Shown here piece after piece: positions 14,174 through 22,980 of a stretch of DNA of 64,000 bases. Every line of letters starts with the position of its first letter. Within the stretch, counting starts at the first letter, position 1. The stretch is from Hyphomicrobiales bacterium. Lineage in GTDB: Bacteria > Pseudomonadota > Alphaproteobacteria > Rhizobiales > Rhizobiaceae. Made by a program: the position numbers and the translations under genes. Location: assembly GCA_900466945.1 (NCBI GenBank), contig UBNV01000003.1, positions 310,001 through 374,000 on the forward strand, given 5' to 3'. The notes under the pieces were generated by a model. It saw only the letters and a program-made list of their open reading frames with translations, was not told the DNA's origin and did not search any database.

Positions 14174-15295
14174 ATGATGAAGAGAAGAACCCTGTTGGGC
14201 ACTGCCGCCGTGTTGGCGCTTGCCTGTACCTATTCAGCGCCGGCCTTCGCCGATCCTGACAGCGCCCTGGCCGCGCTCCAGCAGACGGTCCTGTCCAAGG
14301 GGCCGGGGGGCGAGGATCCCTCGCCGGCTGCCGACGTTACGCTGACCGATGAAGAACTGGCGAAGATCAAGGCCATGAATGCGACGGCCGCGATCGTCAT
14401 GCACTATGGCGGCAACGACTGGTCCCGCGCCCAGATCAACGGCCTTCAGACCCAATTCGCCGCGATGGGCATCAAGGTGCTTGCGGTGACCGATGCCGGC
14501 TTCAAGCCGGAAAAACAGGTATCCGACCTTGAGACCATCATGGCGCAGAAGCCTGATATCATCGTTTCGATCCCGACGGATCCGACAGCGACGGCTGCGG
14601 CCTACAAGGCAGCCGCAGAGGCTGGCACCAAACTCGTCTTCATGGACAATGTGCCGACAGGCTTTGAAGCCGGCAAGGACTATGTGTCGGTCGTATCTGC
14701 CGACAACTATGGAAATGGCGTGGCCTCTGCGCACCTGATGGCCAAGGCGCTGAACGGGGAGGGCGATATCGGGCTCGTGTTCCATGCCGCCGATTTCTTC
14801 GTCACCAAGCAGCGTTACGATGCATTCAAGGCGACCATCGCCTCCGACTATCCCAATATCAAGATCGTGGCCGAGCAGGGCATCGGCGGACCTGATTTCT
14901 CGGGCGATGCGGAAAAGGCAGCGTCTGCCATCCTCACCTCCAATCCGACCATCAAGGGCATCTGGGCGGTCTGGGACGTGCCGGCCGAAGGCGTGATTTC
15001 GGCGGCGCGTGTCGCGGGTCGCGACGATCTTGTCATCACCACGATCGACCTCGGGGAAAACGTGGCGATCTCGATGGCCCAGGGCGGCTTCGTCAAGGGG
15101 CTCGGCGCGCAGCGGCCTTATGATGCCGGTGTCGTCGAAGCCAAGCTTGCCGGCTATGCGCTGCTCGGCAAGGAAGCGCCGGCCTTTGTCGCACTGCCAG
15201 CCCTTCCGGTGACGCGCGACACACTGCTTGACGGCTGGAAGGCGGTCTATTCCACCGAGGCGACCGACAACATCAAGACGAGCCTCGGCCAGTGA
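14174..15295 (+). CDS. Sugar ABC transporter substrate-binding protein (exported)
   Basis: A 373-residue type I sugar-binding protein. The first 25 residues form a classical signal peptide (MMKRR, hydrophobic stretch, then AFA before DPDS). Binding-fold segments include IVMHYGGNDWSRAQINGL, SIPTDPTATAAAYKAAAEAG and IDLGENVAISMAQGG. It should deliver a monosaccharide or polyol to the ATPase/permease encoded two genes downstream. The start is ATG 14174, with GGGAGGAG ending 6 bases earlier. It is paralogous to the signal-less protein at 10734-11765. A strong hairpin lies directly after its stop codon, as is common for binding-protein genes that need higher expression than the membrane components. 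Confidence 0.92.
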   Translation: MMKRRTLLGTAAVLALACTYSAPAFADPDSALAALQQTVLSKGPGGEDPSPAADVTLTDEELAKIKAMNATAAIVMHYGGNDWSRAQINGLQTQFAAMGIKVLAVTDAGFKPEKQVSDLETIMAQKPDIIVSIPTDPTATAAAYKAAAEAGTKLVFMDNVPTGFEAGKDYVSVVSADNYGNGVASAHLMAKALNGEGDIGLVFHAADFFVTKQRYDAFKATIASDYPNIKIVAEQGIGGPDFSGDAEKAASAILTSNPTIKGIWAVWDVPAEGVISAARVAGRDDLVITTIDLGENVAISMAQGGFVKGLGAQRPYDAGVVEAKLAGYALLGKEAPAFVALPALPVTRDTLLDGWKAVYSTEATDNIKTSLGQ

Positions 15296-15301
15296 TCCGC
15301 G

Positions 15302-15332
15302 GGATACGGGGCGCCTCTCGCGCCCCGTATCC
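15302..15332 (+). promoter_or_regulatory. Strong intercistronic hairpin after the binding-protein gene
   Basis: A perfect 13-bp stem (15302-15314 with 15320-15332) around a 5-base loop CTCTC, starting 6 bases past the stop codon. No T-run follows, so it is probably not a full terminator. Such stems protect the upstream mRNA from 3' exonucleases and raise binding-protein levels relative to the downstream dehydrogenase and transporter genes. Confidence 0.75.
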
Positions 15333-15401
15333 GACACGATCCGGCCTTTGCCGGCAGTCGAACTTGGCGCCCAAAGGGCGAGCTTTTTCAGGAGAAAACC
15401 G

Positions 15402-16568
15402 ATGACAAAAGTGATGAACGTCGCCATGATCGGTGGCGGCTTCATGGGCAAGGCGCATGCCATGGCCTATGCCTCCATGCCAATGTTCTTCTGGCCCGCA
15501 CCGGCCATTCCCCACCGCAAGGTCGTCGTCGATGTGACCGACGGCATGGCCGAGGAAGCGCGCGAGCGCTACGGTTTCGAGGAAGCGTCGTCGGACTGGC
15601 GGGCTGTCGTTAACCGGCCGGATATTGACGTCGTCGATATCTGCACGCCGAACAACGTGCATGCCGAGATCGCCATTGCGGCCGCCAAGGCCGGCAAGCA
15701 CATCATCTGCGAAAAGCCGCTTGCCCGCACCGTCGAAGAGGCGAGGGCGATGCGTGACGCGGTAAAAGCCGCGGGCGTCATTCACATGGTGGCCTTCAAT
15801 TATCGCCGCACACCGGCCGTTGCGCTCGCGAAGAAGTACATCGACGAGGGCCGCATCGGCCGGATCCTGAATTTCCGCGGCACCTATCTGCAGGACTGGT
15901 CGGCCGACCCGGATTCGCCTCTCTCCTGGCGCTTCCAGAAGAAGATTGCCGGCTCCGGCACGGTCGGCGACATCGCCACCCATGTCGTCGATCTCGCCCA
16001 TTATCTCGTCGGCCCGATCGCAGAGGTCAACGCGATCACGACGACCTACAACAAGACGCGACCGCTGCAGCAGGGCGGTGTCGACAAGCTCGGCGCAGCG
16101 GAGAAAGCCGCGGATGCCGAACGCGGCGAGGTGGATGTCGACGACGAAGTCGTGTCGATGCTGAAATTCGAAGGCGGCGCGATCGGCAGCCTGGAAGCGA
16201 CCCGCAACGCTTATGGCCGCAACAACTTCATCACGCTGGAAATCCACGGCACCAAGGGCTCGATCCACTTCAACTACGAGCGCCGCGACGAGCTTCAGGT
16301 AATGTTCGCTGACGACCCGGCAGATGCCCGCGGTTTCCGAACCGTCTATACCGGCCCGGCCCATCCCTATGGCAACGGCCTCTGGCCAATCCCCGGCCTC
16401 GGCATCGGCTATTCTGAAACGAAGATCGTCGAATGCTATGATTTCTTCTCGGCCATCGCGAAGAACCGGCAGCCGAGCCCGAACTTCGAGGACGGCTTGC
16501 TGACGGAACTCGTCGCCGACGCCCTCATCCGCTCCGGTGAGACCGGGCTGTGGGAGAAGGTGGGATGA
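15402..16568 (+). CDS. Gfo/Idh/MocA-family NAD(P)-dependent sugar/polyol dehydrogenase
   Basis: A 388-residue oxidoreductase. The Rossmann loop is VAMIGGGFMGKAHA (about residues 7-20), followed by DICTPNNVHAEIA and the conserved EKPLARTVEEA. The GTVGDIATHVVDLAHYL segment carries the Asp/His pair typical of the catalytic region. The frame is open 174 bases further upstream, but ATG 15402 has AGGAGAAAACCG before it and the Rossmann motif directly after it. Enzymes of this family oxidise sugars, inositols or their derivatives. Here it probably acts with the TIM-barrel protein on the imported sugar. Its stop overlaps the ATPase start (ATGA). Confidence 0.92.
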   Translation: MTKVMNVAMIGGGFMGKAHAMAYASMPMFFWPAPAIPHRKVVVDVTDGMAEEARERYGFEEASSDWRAVVNRPDIDVVDICTPNNVHAEIAIAAAKAGKHIICEKPLARTVEEARAMRDAVKAAGVIHMVAFNYRRTPAVALAKKYIDEGRIGRILNFRGTYLQDWSADPDSPLSWRFQKKIAGSGTVGDIATHVVDLAHYLVGPIAEVNAITTTYNKTRPLQQGGVDKLGAAEKAADAERGEVDVDDEVVSMLKFEGGAIGSLEATRNAYGRNNFITLEIHGTKGSIHFNYERRDELQVMFADDPADARGFRTVYTGPAHPYGNGLWPIPGLGIGYSETKIVECYDFFSAIAKNRQPSPNFEDGLLTELVADALIRSGETGLWEKVG

Positions 16569-18139
16569 GTGCGAGCGCCGCTGCGGTCCGCATGACCGGC
16601 ATATCCAAGACCTTCGGCGGCGTGCGTGCGTTGGACGACGTGTCCTTCGAGGTCATGCCCGGCGAGGTCCATGCGCTGCTGGGCGGCAACGGCGCGGGCA
16701 AGTCGACGATCCTCAAGGTGCTGAACGGTGTTCACCGGCCGGACAAGGGCGCCATCGAGGTCGGTGGTATGCCCCTGTCCACCCATTCACCAGAGGCATC
16801 CCGGGCTGCCGGCATCGCCATGAACTACCAGGAAATGAGCCTCGTCCCGACGCTGACGGTGGCGCAGAACATCTTCCTGACGCGGGAATATCGCGCCGGC
16901 TCGGGGCTCATCGACGACCATGAGGCGGAGAAGCGTGCGGCGGAGATTTTCGCAATGCTCGACGTCTTTGTCGATCCGAAGGCTCTGGTCGGCGATCTCG
17001 GTGCTGGCCAGAAGCAACTGACGGAGATCGCCAAGGCCATATCGCAGGATGCGACCGTGCTGGTGTTGGACGAACCGTCGACGGCGCTCGCCGTTTCCGA
17101 TGTCGAGCGCCTCTTCGTCTTCCTGCGCAAGCTGAAAGCAAAGGGCGTGGCCACCATCTATGTCAGCCACCGCATGGATGAGATCGCCCGCATTGCTGAC
17201 CGCGCGACGATCCTGCGCGACGGACGGCATGTCATCACCGCACCGCTCAGTGAGTTGCCGATCGACACGATGATCGAGCACATCGTCGGCCGGCGCTCGA
17301 AAGGGCTGTCGGACGTCGAGCGCGGCGTGGCCGTGAAAGGTGACGTGCTGCTGGAACTTGACAATGTCAGTGGCCGCCACAAGCCGGAGAACGTCTCCCT
17401 GACGCTGCATCGCGGCGAAGTGTTGGGGCTCGCGGGCCTGCTCGGCTCTGGCCGTTCGTCGCTGGCGCGGGTCATGGCCGGCATCGATCCGGTAGCCAAG
17501 GGCGAAATCCGGATCCAGGGCCGCGCCGTCACGATCCGAAAGCCGGGCGATGCGATTGCCGCCGGTGTCGCGCTGGTGCCGGAAGCGCGCGCCACGCAGG
17601 GTATCATTCCCGACCATTCGGTCGCCTCCAACATGATCCTTGCCGTGATCGACAGGCTGTCCAAGGGCGGCCTCGTGGATACCAAGGCGGCAAACGACCT
17701 GACGGACGCGCAGATCGAGCGCCTGCGCGTCAAGACGGCGAGCCGCGACCATGCGGTCTCGACGCTTTCGGGCGGCAACCAGCAGAAGGTCGTCATCGGC
17801 AAGTGGCTCGCCACCAATCCTGACATCCTCATCCTCGACGAGCCGACCGCGGGCATCGACATCGGTTCCAAGTCCGAAATCATCCGCTTGGTGCGGGAAC
17901 TCGCCGCCGCCGGCAAAGGGATCATCATGATCTCGTCCGAGCTGTCCGAACTGCTGACCGCCTGCGATCGCATTCTCGTCATGGCTGACGGGCGCGTGCA
18001 CCAGGATCTGCCGCGCGAGGCGCTGGAAGATCCGTCCGTGCCCGCCGATGACCTTGCCCATCGTCTCCAGGCCGCCGAACAGCGGCTCCAGATCGAAATT
18101 CAGAAGGCCCTAGCGGTCCAGGAGGTTTCCCATGGCTAA
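16565..18139 (+). CDS. Sugar ABC transporter ATP-binding protein (RbsA/XylG type, two ATPase domains)
   Basis: A 524-residue duplicated ATPase. Domain 1 has Walker A GGNGAGKST (about 40-48; most relatives have GENGAGKST), a modified signature LGAGQKQLTEIAKA and Walker B VLVLDEPSTAL. Domain 2 has the degenerate Walker A GLLGSGRSSLA usual for this family, signature LSGGNQQKVVIGKWL and Walker B ILILDEPTAGID. It energises import through the permease whose gene overlaps its end by 8 bases. The ATG at 16565 overlaps the dehydrogenase stop codon. No sugar specificity can be read from it. Confidence 0.95.
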   Translation: MSASAAAVRMTGISKTFGGVRALDDVSFEVMPGEVHALLGGNGAGKSTILKVLNGVHRPDKGAIEVGGMPLSTHSPEASRAAGIAMNYQEMSLVPTLTVAQNIFLTREYRAGSGLIDDHEAEKRAAEIFAMLDVFVDPKALVGDLGAGQKQLTEIAKAISQDATVLVLDEPSTALAVSDVERLFVFLRKLKAKGVATIYVSHRMDEIARIADRATILRDGRHVITAPLSELPIDTMIEHIVGRRSKGLSDVERGVAVKGDVLLELDNVSGRHKPENVSLTLHRGEVLGLAGLLGSGRSSLARVMAGIDPVAKGEIRIQGRAVTIRKPGDAIAAGVALVPEARATQGIIPDHSVASNMILAVIDRLSKGGLVDTKAANDLTDAQIERLRVKTASRDHAVSTLSGGNQQKVVIGKWLATNPDILILDEPTAGIDIGSKSEIIRLVRELAAAGKGIIMISSELSELLTACDRILVMADGRVHQDLPREALEDPSVPADDLAHRLQAAEQRLQIEIQKALAVQEVSHG

Positions 18140-19067
18140 CGCCTTCTTCGCCAACTGGCGCCAGAACATCATCTATATCGGCTTCGTCGTGATCTTCCTC
18201 GTCTTCGCGGTGACATTGGCAGACAAGGGGTTCCTCAATCCCAACAACCTGCTCAACATCGTCCGGCAAACGGCGATGATCGCCGTCATGGCGATCGCCA
18301 TGACCTTCGTGCTCTCCGCGGGCGAGATCGACCTTTCGGTTGGCGCGGTCGCAGGGCTTGCGACGGTCACGGTCGCGATGGGCATCGCCGCAGGCGGGCC
18401 GGTCGTCGGCGTCGGTGCCGGCATCGCCACGGGGCTTGCCGTCGGCATGTTCAACGGCTGGCTCACTACCCGCATCGGTATTCCGTCCTTCCTCACCACG
18501 CTCGCCATGATGGGGATAGCCAAGGGCGTCGCCATGTGGATATCGGCGACAGCCGCGGTGCCGATCCTGTCGCCCGGCTATTCCTGGCTCTTCGGCGGCG
18601 GTAATCTCGGGCCGGTGCCGGTGCTTATGCTCTGGATGGCAGTCTTCGGCGGCATCGGCCATATCGTGCTGCGCCGCTCGGGCTTCGGTCGGCGCGTGCT
18701 CGCGACTGGCGGCGGCGAGACGGCGGCACGTTATTCCGGCATTGACACGAAAGCGATCAAGTTCAAGGTGCTGGTCATCTCTTCGCTCGCGGCAGCGCTC
18801 GCCGGAATGCTCTATGCGGGGCGCCTTCAATCCGGCCGCTTCCAACTCGGCGAGGGCGATGAGCTCTCGGTTATCGCAGCCGCGGTGCTCGGCGGCACGA
18901 GCCTCTTCGGCGGCAGAGGAACCGTCATCGGCACCATTGTCGGCGCCCTGATGATCGGCCTCATTAACAATGGATTGATCCTCATGGGTCTCGAATTCAG
19001 CCAGCAGCTCATCGCTCGTGGTGGCATTATCATTCTTGCCGTCGCGCTCAGCCAGAAGCGGAGCTGA
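18132..19067 (+). CDS. Sugar ABC transporter permease (RbsC type)
   Basis: A 311-residue inner-membrane permease with about 8-9 hydrophobic segments. Typical elements are AIAMTFVLSAGEIDLSVGAV (conserved early loop), FNGWLTTRIGIPSFLTTLAM and GGRGTVIGTIVGALMIGLI. It forms the channel with the binding protein at 14174 and the ATPase at 16565. The 8-base overlap with the ATPase gene implies coupled translation. The end of the gene holds the ribosome-binding site (GAGG) of the small monooxygenase gene that follows 4 bases later. Confidence 0.95.
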   Translation: MANAFFANWRQNIIYIGFVVIFLVFAVTLADKGFLNPNNLLNIVRQTAMIAVMAIAMTFVLSAGEIDLSVGAVAGLATVTVAMGIAAGGPVVGVGAGIATGLAVGMFNGWLTTRIGIPSFLTTLAMMGIAKGVAMWISATAAVPILSPGYSWLFGGGNLGPVPVLMLWMAVFGGIGHIVLRRSGFGRRVLATGGGETAARYSGIDTKAIKFKVLVISSLAAALAGMLYAGRLQSGRFQLGEGDELSVIAAAVLGGTSLFGGRGTVIGTIVGALMIGLINNGLILMGLEFSQQLIARGGIIILAVALSQKRS

Positions 19068-19071
19068 GGCC

Positions 19072-19377
19072 ATGATCGTTTCCCTCATTGCAACGCTGAC
19101 GGCGCATCCGGAAACGCGAGAGGAGCTCTTCCGCCTTCTCGTCGATCAGGTCGGACCCACGCGCGCCGAACATGGCTGCATCAACTACAACCTTCATGTC
19201 GATGCCGGCGATCCCTGTGTCTTTGTGTTCTACGAGAACTGGCAGAGCCAGGCGGACCTCGACGCACACATGAAAATGCCGCACCTCGAACCGCTGCTGA
19301 GCCAGATTGACCGCCTCCTGTCAAAGCCGATCGAGATGTGGCGGCTGCACCCGGCAGAGCCTGCGGCGAACGGGTGA
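19072..19377 (+). CDS. Antibiotic-biosynthesis-monooxygenase (ABM) domain protein, YgiN-like
   Basis: A 101-residue dimeric alpha-beta barrel type protein. Family features are the start SLIATLTAHPETREELFRLL, the turn ARAEHGCINYNLHVD-like region and VFYENWQSQADLDAHMKMPH. Relatives are cofactor-free quinol monooxygenases or autoinducer-degrading proteins of uncertain role. Start ATG 19072, with GAGG from the permease end upstream. As the last gene of a sugar operon it may handle a reactive keto-sugar product, which is speculation. Confidence 0.82.
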   Translation: MIVSLIATLTAHPETREELFRLLVDQVGPTRAEHGCINYNLHVDAGDPCVFVFYENWQSQADLDAHMKMPHLEPLLSQIDRLLSKPIEMWRLHPAEPAANG

Positions 19378-19427
19378 GCGGGCTGTGCCGCACGACATAT
19401 GAATTCGATCGGCGTTTCCAGCGAAAG

Positions 19428-19445
19428 GGCAAACCCTGATTTGCC
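19428..19445. terminator. Weak inverted repeat between convergent genes
   Basis: GGCAAA-6-TTTGCC lies in the 87 bases between the sugar operon and the convergent hybrid kinase gene. The stem is short and A/T-rich with no clear T-run, so a terminator role is tentative. Confidence 0.25.
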
Positions 19446-19464
19446 TGATCGCCAGTAAATGCGC

Positions 19465-22281
19465 CTATCCGTCGTCTCGGGAAGCATCGATCGCCTCCCT
19501 CAAGGCCTCCGCAAGCTGCCGTCGGCTATAGGGCTTCGCGAGTGGCGACAGTCGCGACGCGGCGCCGATGCCGTCTATATCCGCGTAGCCGGTCGCAAGG
19601 ACGACCGGGAGCTTCGGATACCGGACCCTGATTTCGCTTGCCATGGCGCGGCCGTCGAGCGGGCCGGGCATGACCACATCCGAGAACACCAAATCGAACG
19701 GACCGTCCGTTTCCAGTGCGCGCAGCGCTTCTGCTGCATTCTCCACGCATGTGACGGAATAGCCGAGCGAAGCGAGTGTTCCGGCAGCGAAATCACGCAC
19801 CATGGGATCGTCTTCGACCACGAGAATGCGCTCACGGCCACCCTGCAGCACGGTACTCTGCACGGGCTCCGGGAACGTGTCGCTGGATGCTAGTCGCGGA
19901 AAGGAGAGAGAGATGGTTGTTCCTGCCTCCGGCTCCGATTCGATGTCGATCCTGCCTCCCGATTGCCGCATGAAACCGTAGACCGTGCTCAGGCCAAGAC
20001 CGCTGCCCTTGCCAAAGGGCTTGGTGGTGAAGAACGGCTCGAAGGCTTTCGCGCGCGTTTCTGCGCCCATGCCGAACCCGTCGTCAGAGATTCGAACTTC
20101 GGTATCGTCGCCGCTTCGTGCCGTGAAAATAGTCAGTCGACCGCCATCGGGCATTGCGTCGCGGGCGTTGATGCAAAGGTTCATGATGGACGCTTCCAAT
20201 TGCGCGGCATCCGTCCTCACATGTCCTGCCGCCGGATCGAGTTCGAGGTGCAGTATGATGCTTTCGCCAAGCGCGATCGAGAGCAGTCCCTTCATGGCGC
20301 GAATGGAATCGTTGATGTCCAGGGATGCCGGCTCGAGCGGCTGTCGTCCGGCGAAGGTAAGGAGCTGGCGCGTCAGGGCCGCGCCCTGCCGCGACGCCTT
20401 GTGGTTCAGCCTTGCAATCGCAGACAGCCGCGGATCGGCAATTTCGTCGGCCAGTGTTTCGGCCGTGCCAAGGATGACGGTCAGAAAGTTGTTGAAGTCA
20501 TGGGCGACGCCGCCCGTCAGTTGACCTATGGCTTCAAGGCGTTGTGCCTGCAGCCGTTTGGCCTCGTTCAGTCTTGTCTCAGTGATGTCGCGGACCCCAC
20601 CGACCATACGCGTTGCCTCGCCCGCAGCATTGCGGATGATGTGTCCCTGATCGAGAACATCGGCATAAGTCCCCGCTCCACGACGGAAGCGGTACTCTTC
20701 CCGCCACGTGTCGATCTTTCCCTCGATCGCGGCTAGCAAACTGGACACGACCCAGGAATGATCATCGGGGTGGATCATGGATTCCCATTCCCGGAATCCA
20801 TTCTCGACCGGCACATCGTGATGACCGAAGACGGATGCGATATTGCTGTTCCATTGAACACGGCCGGTCGCGATGTCCCAGTCCCAGATCGCATCCGTCG
20901 TCATCATGGCGACGATCGCGAAGCGCTCTTCGCTTTCGGCCAGACGCTCCTCCGCGGTCCTCTTGTCGGTGATGTCACGCCCCGTCGCGACGAAATGGGT
21001 GGCGCGTCCGTCCGTGCCGACAATCGGCGCGATGCTCATGTCCACCCAGTATTCGCGTCCATCTTTGTTGTAGTTGAGAATTTCGACCCGGATCGCCTTT
21101 GGAAGCGCCATGGCGCGATCAATCTGTTCGATGGTCTCGGCGGACGTATGCTTTCCCTGAAGAAAGCTCGGAGAACGACCTAGCGCATCGCTCGATGAAT
21201 AGCCGGTGATCCGCACAAAGGCATCGTTGACATAGACGATGGCATGGCTGTTTCCGGGCTGTGATGGGGCCTTCGTGACGATGACGAAGTCCTCAGTCCT
21301 CGAAATCGCCATTTCCAGCAGGTGCAAATGCTCATCGGTGGCATGCCGTTTCGTCACGTCGCGAAAATAGACGGTCAGACCTCCCGGTCCGGGATAGGCC
21401 GTGACGGAGAACCACGCGTTCAGCGACTCGTAGAAGACTTCGAAGTCGGCGGTCATGTTTTCGCGGATGGCCCGCTCGTAGTGCTGCCGAATAATTCCCG
21501 ACGAGGCCTCCGGGAATTCCTGCCAGATCAAGCGCCCCAGCAGCGTCGAACGCTGACGCTCCAGCAGACGTTCGGCTTGTCGGTTGACGTAGATGAAGCG
21601 CCAATTCTGATCGAGCTGGAAGAAGGCATCGCTGATGTTGTCCATCGATTCGGCAAAACGCCCTTCGAGATCCCTTGCTGTGCTTTCCAGTCGCTTGTGC
21701 TCGTCAATGTCCTGCAGGGCACCCTGGATGCGGGCGACGCTGCCCATGTCATCTCGGATCGCGACGCCGATTGCGCGAACCCATTTCCGCCGACCCGTGG
21801 CATCGATGATCTCCACCTCGATATCGTAGGGCATGCCGTTTGCGACACAGTTTTCGAAGTGTCGCGTGATCGTTTCCCGCCATTCCTGTGCGAAATATCC
21901 GATCCCTTCCTCAAGGGTTACCGTCTTGCCCTTTGGTCTTCCGTGGATCTCCCAGGTTTCATCCGACCATTCGATGCGCCGCTCTGGCAGATGAACCACC
22001 CATCCGCCGAGCTTCGCGGCTTTTCCGGCGATTTCGAGAAGCGCCTGGTTCCCATAGGCATCGTTCTGCCTGGACCTTCCGCCGTTGCGCCGAAGGCGCC
22101 AGACGATGACACTCGCGGTTCCCAGCGGCCAAAGCCAGACAGGCATCGAGGTCCACGGCAGTGCAAGGGCGGAGACGCCGCCGGCCAGCAATCCGATCGA
22201 CAAACGATCCGAGGCACATTGCCGGAGACCCGTCCCAAGGGAACGAAAGACGTTGCCGGCGCTTGCGTGTCTCCGTCTCAT
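19465..22281 (-). CDS. Hybrid sensor histidine kinase with four PAS domains and receiver domain
   Basis: A 938-residue protein. Order: two short hydrophobic segments (about 29-62), PAS domains at about 80-195, 205-320, 322-440 and 448-560, HisKA with [14 protein letters not shown] (phospho-His near 593), HATPase ([35 protein letters not shown]) and a C-terminal receiver ([10 protein letters not shown], acceptor Asp in FSDVVMPG, final Lys in LAKPYS). The third PAS resembles a LOV domain (GRSPSFLQG) but lacks the photoactive cysteine (GRNCRFLQ), so blue-light adduct chemistry is not expected. ATG 22281 is preferred over an in-frame TTG at 22299. It is divergent from the PilZ-like / regulator / EAL operon, which may contain its partner. 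Confidence 0.92.
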   Translation of the reverse strand: MRRRHASAGNVFRSLGTGLRQCASDRLSIGLLAGGVSALALPWTSMPVWLWPLGTASVIVWRLRRNGGRSRQNDAYGNQALLEIAGKAAKLGGWVVHLPERRIEWSDETWEIHGRPKGKTVTLEEGIGYFAQEWRETITRHFENCVANGMPYDIEVEIIDATGRRKWVRAIGVAIRDDMGSVARIQGALQDIDEHKRLESTARDLEGRFAESMDNISDAFFQLDQNWRFIYVNRQAERLLERQRSTLLGRLIWQEFPEASSGIIRQHYERAIRENMTADFEVFYESLNAWFSVTAYPGPGGLTVYFRDVTKRHATDEHLHLLEMAISRTEDFVIVTKAPSQPGNSHAIVYVNDAFVRITGYSSSDALGRSPSFLQGKHTSAETIEQIDRAMALPKAIRVEILNYNKDGREYWVDMSIAPIVGTDGRATHFVATGRDITDKRTAEERLAESEERFAIVAMMTTDAIWDWDIATGRVQWNSNIASVFGHHDVPVENGFREWESMIHPDDHSWVVSSLLAAIEGKIDTWREEYRFRRGAGTYADVLDQGHIIRNAAGEATRMVGGVRDITETRLNEAKRLQAQRLEAIGQLTGGVAHDFNNFLTVILGTAETLADEIADPRLSAIARLNHKASRQGAALTRQLLTFAGRQPLEPASLDINDSIRAMKGLLSIALGESIILHLELDPAAGHVRTDAAQLEASIMNLCINARDAMPDGGRLTIFTARSGDDTEVRISDDGFGMGAETRAKAFEPFFTTKPFGKGSGLGLSTVYGFMRQSGGRIDIESEPEAGTTISLSFPRLASSDTFPEPVQSTVLQGGRERILVVEDDPMVRDFAAGTLASLGYSVTCVENAAEALRALETDGPFDLVFSDVVMPGPLDGRAMASEIRVRYPKLPVVLATGYADIDGIGAASRLSPLAKPYSRRQLAEALREAIDASRDDG

Positions 22282-22315
22282 GGTGAGCCTGGTCCTCAAT
22301 CATCATGAATTTCAA

Positions 22316-22336
22316 CCTTTCGATAATCTCGAAAGG
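22316..22336. promoter_or_regulatory. Inverted repeat in divergent promoter region
   Basis: CCTTTCGA-5-TCGAAAGG, a perfect 8-bp repeat. It lies between the hybrid kinase gene and the PilZ-like gene, about 35 bases upstream of the kinase start codon. It could bind a dimeric regulator such as the OmpR-type protein encoded at 22977, or form a 5' leader stem in the kinase mRNA. Confidence 0.4.
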
Positions 22337-22419
22337 TCATGCAATCCATGGGGGTTGCAGCACTTTAACCTTTTTTAAACTTGGCGCAGAAGTCGCTTAA
22401 GGGCAGACCGGTCTAATCG

Positions 22420-22980
22420 ATGCAACCAACTGCCGTGTTCCCGTTTCCCGACAACGGGGCGGACCGCTGCAAGCATCGAGGTCATCCCGTGAAGCACATC
22501 AAGAGAACGACCTATCTCAGCCGTGTCCAGTCGGACTATTGCAGCCGCAAATGGTATTGCCGCAGCGTCACGCTATTCTGCAACCTGCTGTTCACGGGAC
22601 AATGGTTGCGTGGGGCGCAGATCATTCGATGTCTCGTTGTTGAAATTAGCGAGGGCGGCGCGACCTTGCGGATCGGAAAGTCGCAGATTCCAGATCAACT
22701 CTATCTCGTGATCGGCAGGTTTGACGTCTTGATCGGCAGTATCGTCGTCCATCGCGATCCCGGACATCTGCAACTTCGTTTCCTGAAGGAGTTGAGGCCG
22801 GACTTCGTCAATCGCTTGTCCCGCATGACATCGCCCTTCGCCACCTTGGAAAGCCTGGGACGAACACCCATATCTGCCTGTGAAGATATGCAGCCAAAGC
22901 TGCGGCCGATGCCACCTGCGCCCGATGGCGCTAGGGACGAACCCATGGGCCATCCCACCAGGCATCCGAAAAGACAATGA
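22420..22980 (+). CDS. PilZ-like domain protein (putative c-di-GMP-related), hypothetical
   Basis: A protein of up to 186 residues. The middle, about 70-120, reads like the beta-barrel part of a PilZ domain, with VEISEGGATLRI as a (D/N)xSxxG-type motif, but the RxxxR c-di-GMP arginine motif is not clear. The N-terminus is basic and cysteine-rich; the C-terminus is proline-rich and probably disordered. The start is uncertain: ATG 22420 has a poor ribosome-binding site, while GTG 22489 has GAGG at good spacing and would give 163 residues. Its stop overlaps the response-regulator start (ATGA), and an EAL phosphodiesterase follows, so a c-di-GMP role fits the context. Confidence 0.6.
   Translation: MQPTAVFPFPDNGADRCKHRGHPVKHIKRTTYLSRVQSDYCSRKWYCRSVTLFCNLLFTGQWLRGAQIIRCLVVEISEGGATLRIGKSQIPDQLYLVIGRFDVLIGSIVVHRDPGHLQLRFLKELRPDFVNRLSRMTSPFATLESLGRTPISACEDMQPKLRPMPPAPDGARDEPMGHPTRHPKRQ

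Noticed and set aside
14234-15463. 409-codon minus-strand frame opposite the sugar-binding protein
   Set aside because: Antisense shadow; the + strand gene has a signal peptide, fold motifs and operon context.
17979-19088. 369-codon minus-strand frame opposite the ABC permease
   Set aside because: Composition dominated by Asp, Glu, His and Arg, no family, antisense to a classic RbsC permease.
21120-21300. Blue-light LOV photoreceptor domain in the hybrid kinase
   Set aside because: The motif reads GRSPSFLQG, lacking the cysteine needed for the flavin adduct.
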